A stretch of DNA of 6,542 nucleotides from Thiotrichaceae bacterium (GTDB lineage: Bacteria > Pseudomonadota > Gammaproteobacteria > Thiotrichales > Thiotrichaceae): assembly GCA_027030285.1 (NCBI GenBank), contig JALVFC010000562.1:1-6542 (forward strand), read 5' to 3'. Below, piece after piece: positions 6,452-6,542 of this stretch. The position numbers and the translations under genes are program-made. The stretch's first letter is position 1; each line of letters opens with the position of its first letter. The notes beneath the pieces were generated by a model, which searched no databases, was not told the DNA's origin, and saw only the letters and a program-made list of their open reading frames with translations.

Positions 6452-6542
6452 ATGGCTTCATTAGAGGAACTTGTCACCTATACCAATCAGCTACTGCAAA
6501 TTGACAGCTTTAAAGACTATGCTCCTAATGGTTTACAGATTG
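6452..6542 (+). CDS. Nif3-like dinuclear metal centre protein (DUF34 / YbgI family), N-terminal fragment
   Basis: Only the first 30 codons are in the window. The peptide begins MASLEELVTYTNQLLQ and continues IDSFKDYAPNGLQI, which matches the conserved N-terminus of the Nif3/YbgI family (pattern: LEELxxYxxxLL, then FxDYxPNGLQV). Members are about 250 residues, form hexameric toroids and bind two metal ions per subunit; the metal ligands lie further on and cannot be checked here. They are linked to metal-dependent hydrolase or GTP cyclohydrolase-like roles that remain poorly defined. AGGA at 6441-6444 with a 7-nt spacer is the ribosome site. The upstream region has been invaded by the mobile element, which ends 31 bp before the ATG. 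Confidence 0.85.
   Translation, partial: MASLEELVTYTNQLLQIDSFKDYAPNGLQI

Overview
The window suggests a gammaproteobacterium of moderate G+C. The YgiQ tail, the CreD, the hybrid kinase, the MIF-like tautomerase and the Nif3-like protein all resemble gammaproteobacterial versions. The genus cannot be named from this sequence.

The five genes alternate strand: ygiQ (+, 3' part only), creD-like (-), a 1050-residue hybrid sensor histidine kinase (+), a MIF-family tautomerase (-), and the first 30 codons of a Nif3/DUF34 gene (+). No two neighbours can form an operon. Both convergent junctions are very tight: ygiQ and creD overlap by 11 bp at their stop codons, and the kinase and tautomerase stops are 4 bp apart. 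Neither has a visible intrinsic terminator. The two divergent gaps (2496-2751 and 6245-6451) must hold the promoters.

The proteins do not form an obvious pathway: a radical-SAM protein, an envelope membrane protein, a membrane phosphorelay kinase without its response regulator or Hpt partner, a small tautomerase and a dimetal housekeeping protein. The kinase is the regulatory centre of the window, but nothing shows that its neighbours are its targets.

The most notable item is non-coding. Between the tautomerase and the nif3-like gene lies a 137-bp element (6284-6420) with 12-bp terminal inverted repeats starting GTAA (11/12 matching). It is flanked exactly by a perfect 8-bp direct repeat, TGCTAAGT. 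Inside is a nearly concentric inverted repeat of 23 bp per arm, with a perfect 16-bp core. This is the structure of a non-autonomous mobile element (MITE), and the GTAA ends with 8-bp target duplications fit mobilisation by an IS66-family transposase. Removing the element and one duplication leaves a 62-bp ancestral gap with a consensus TATAAT facing the nif3-like gene, so the insertion probably lengthened that gene's 5' leader by 145 nt. No new defence or biosynthetic system is visible.
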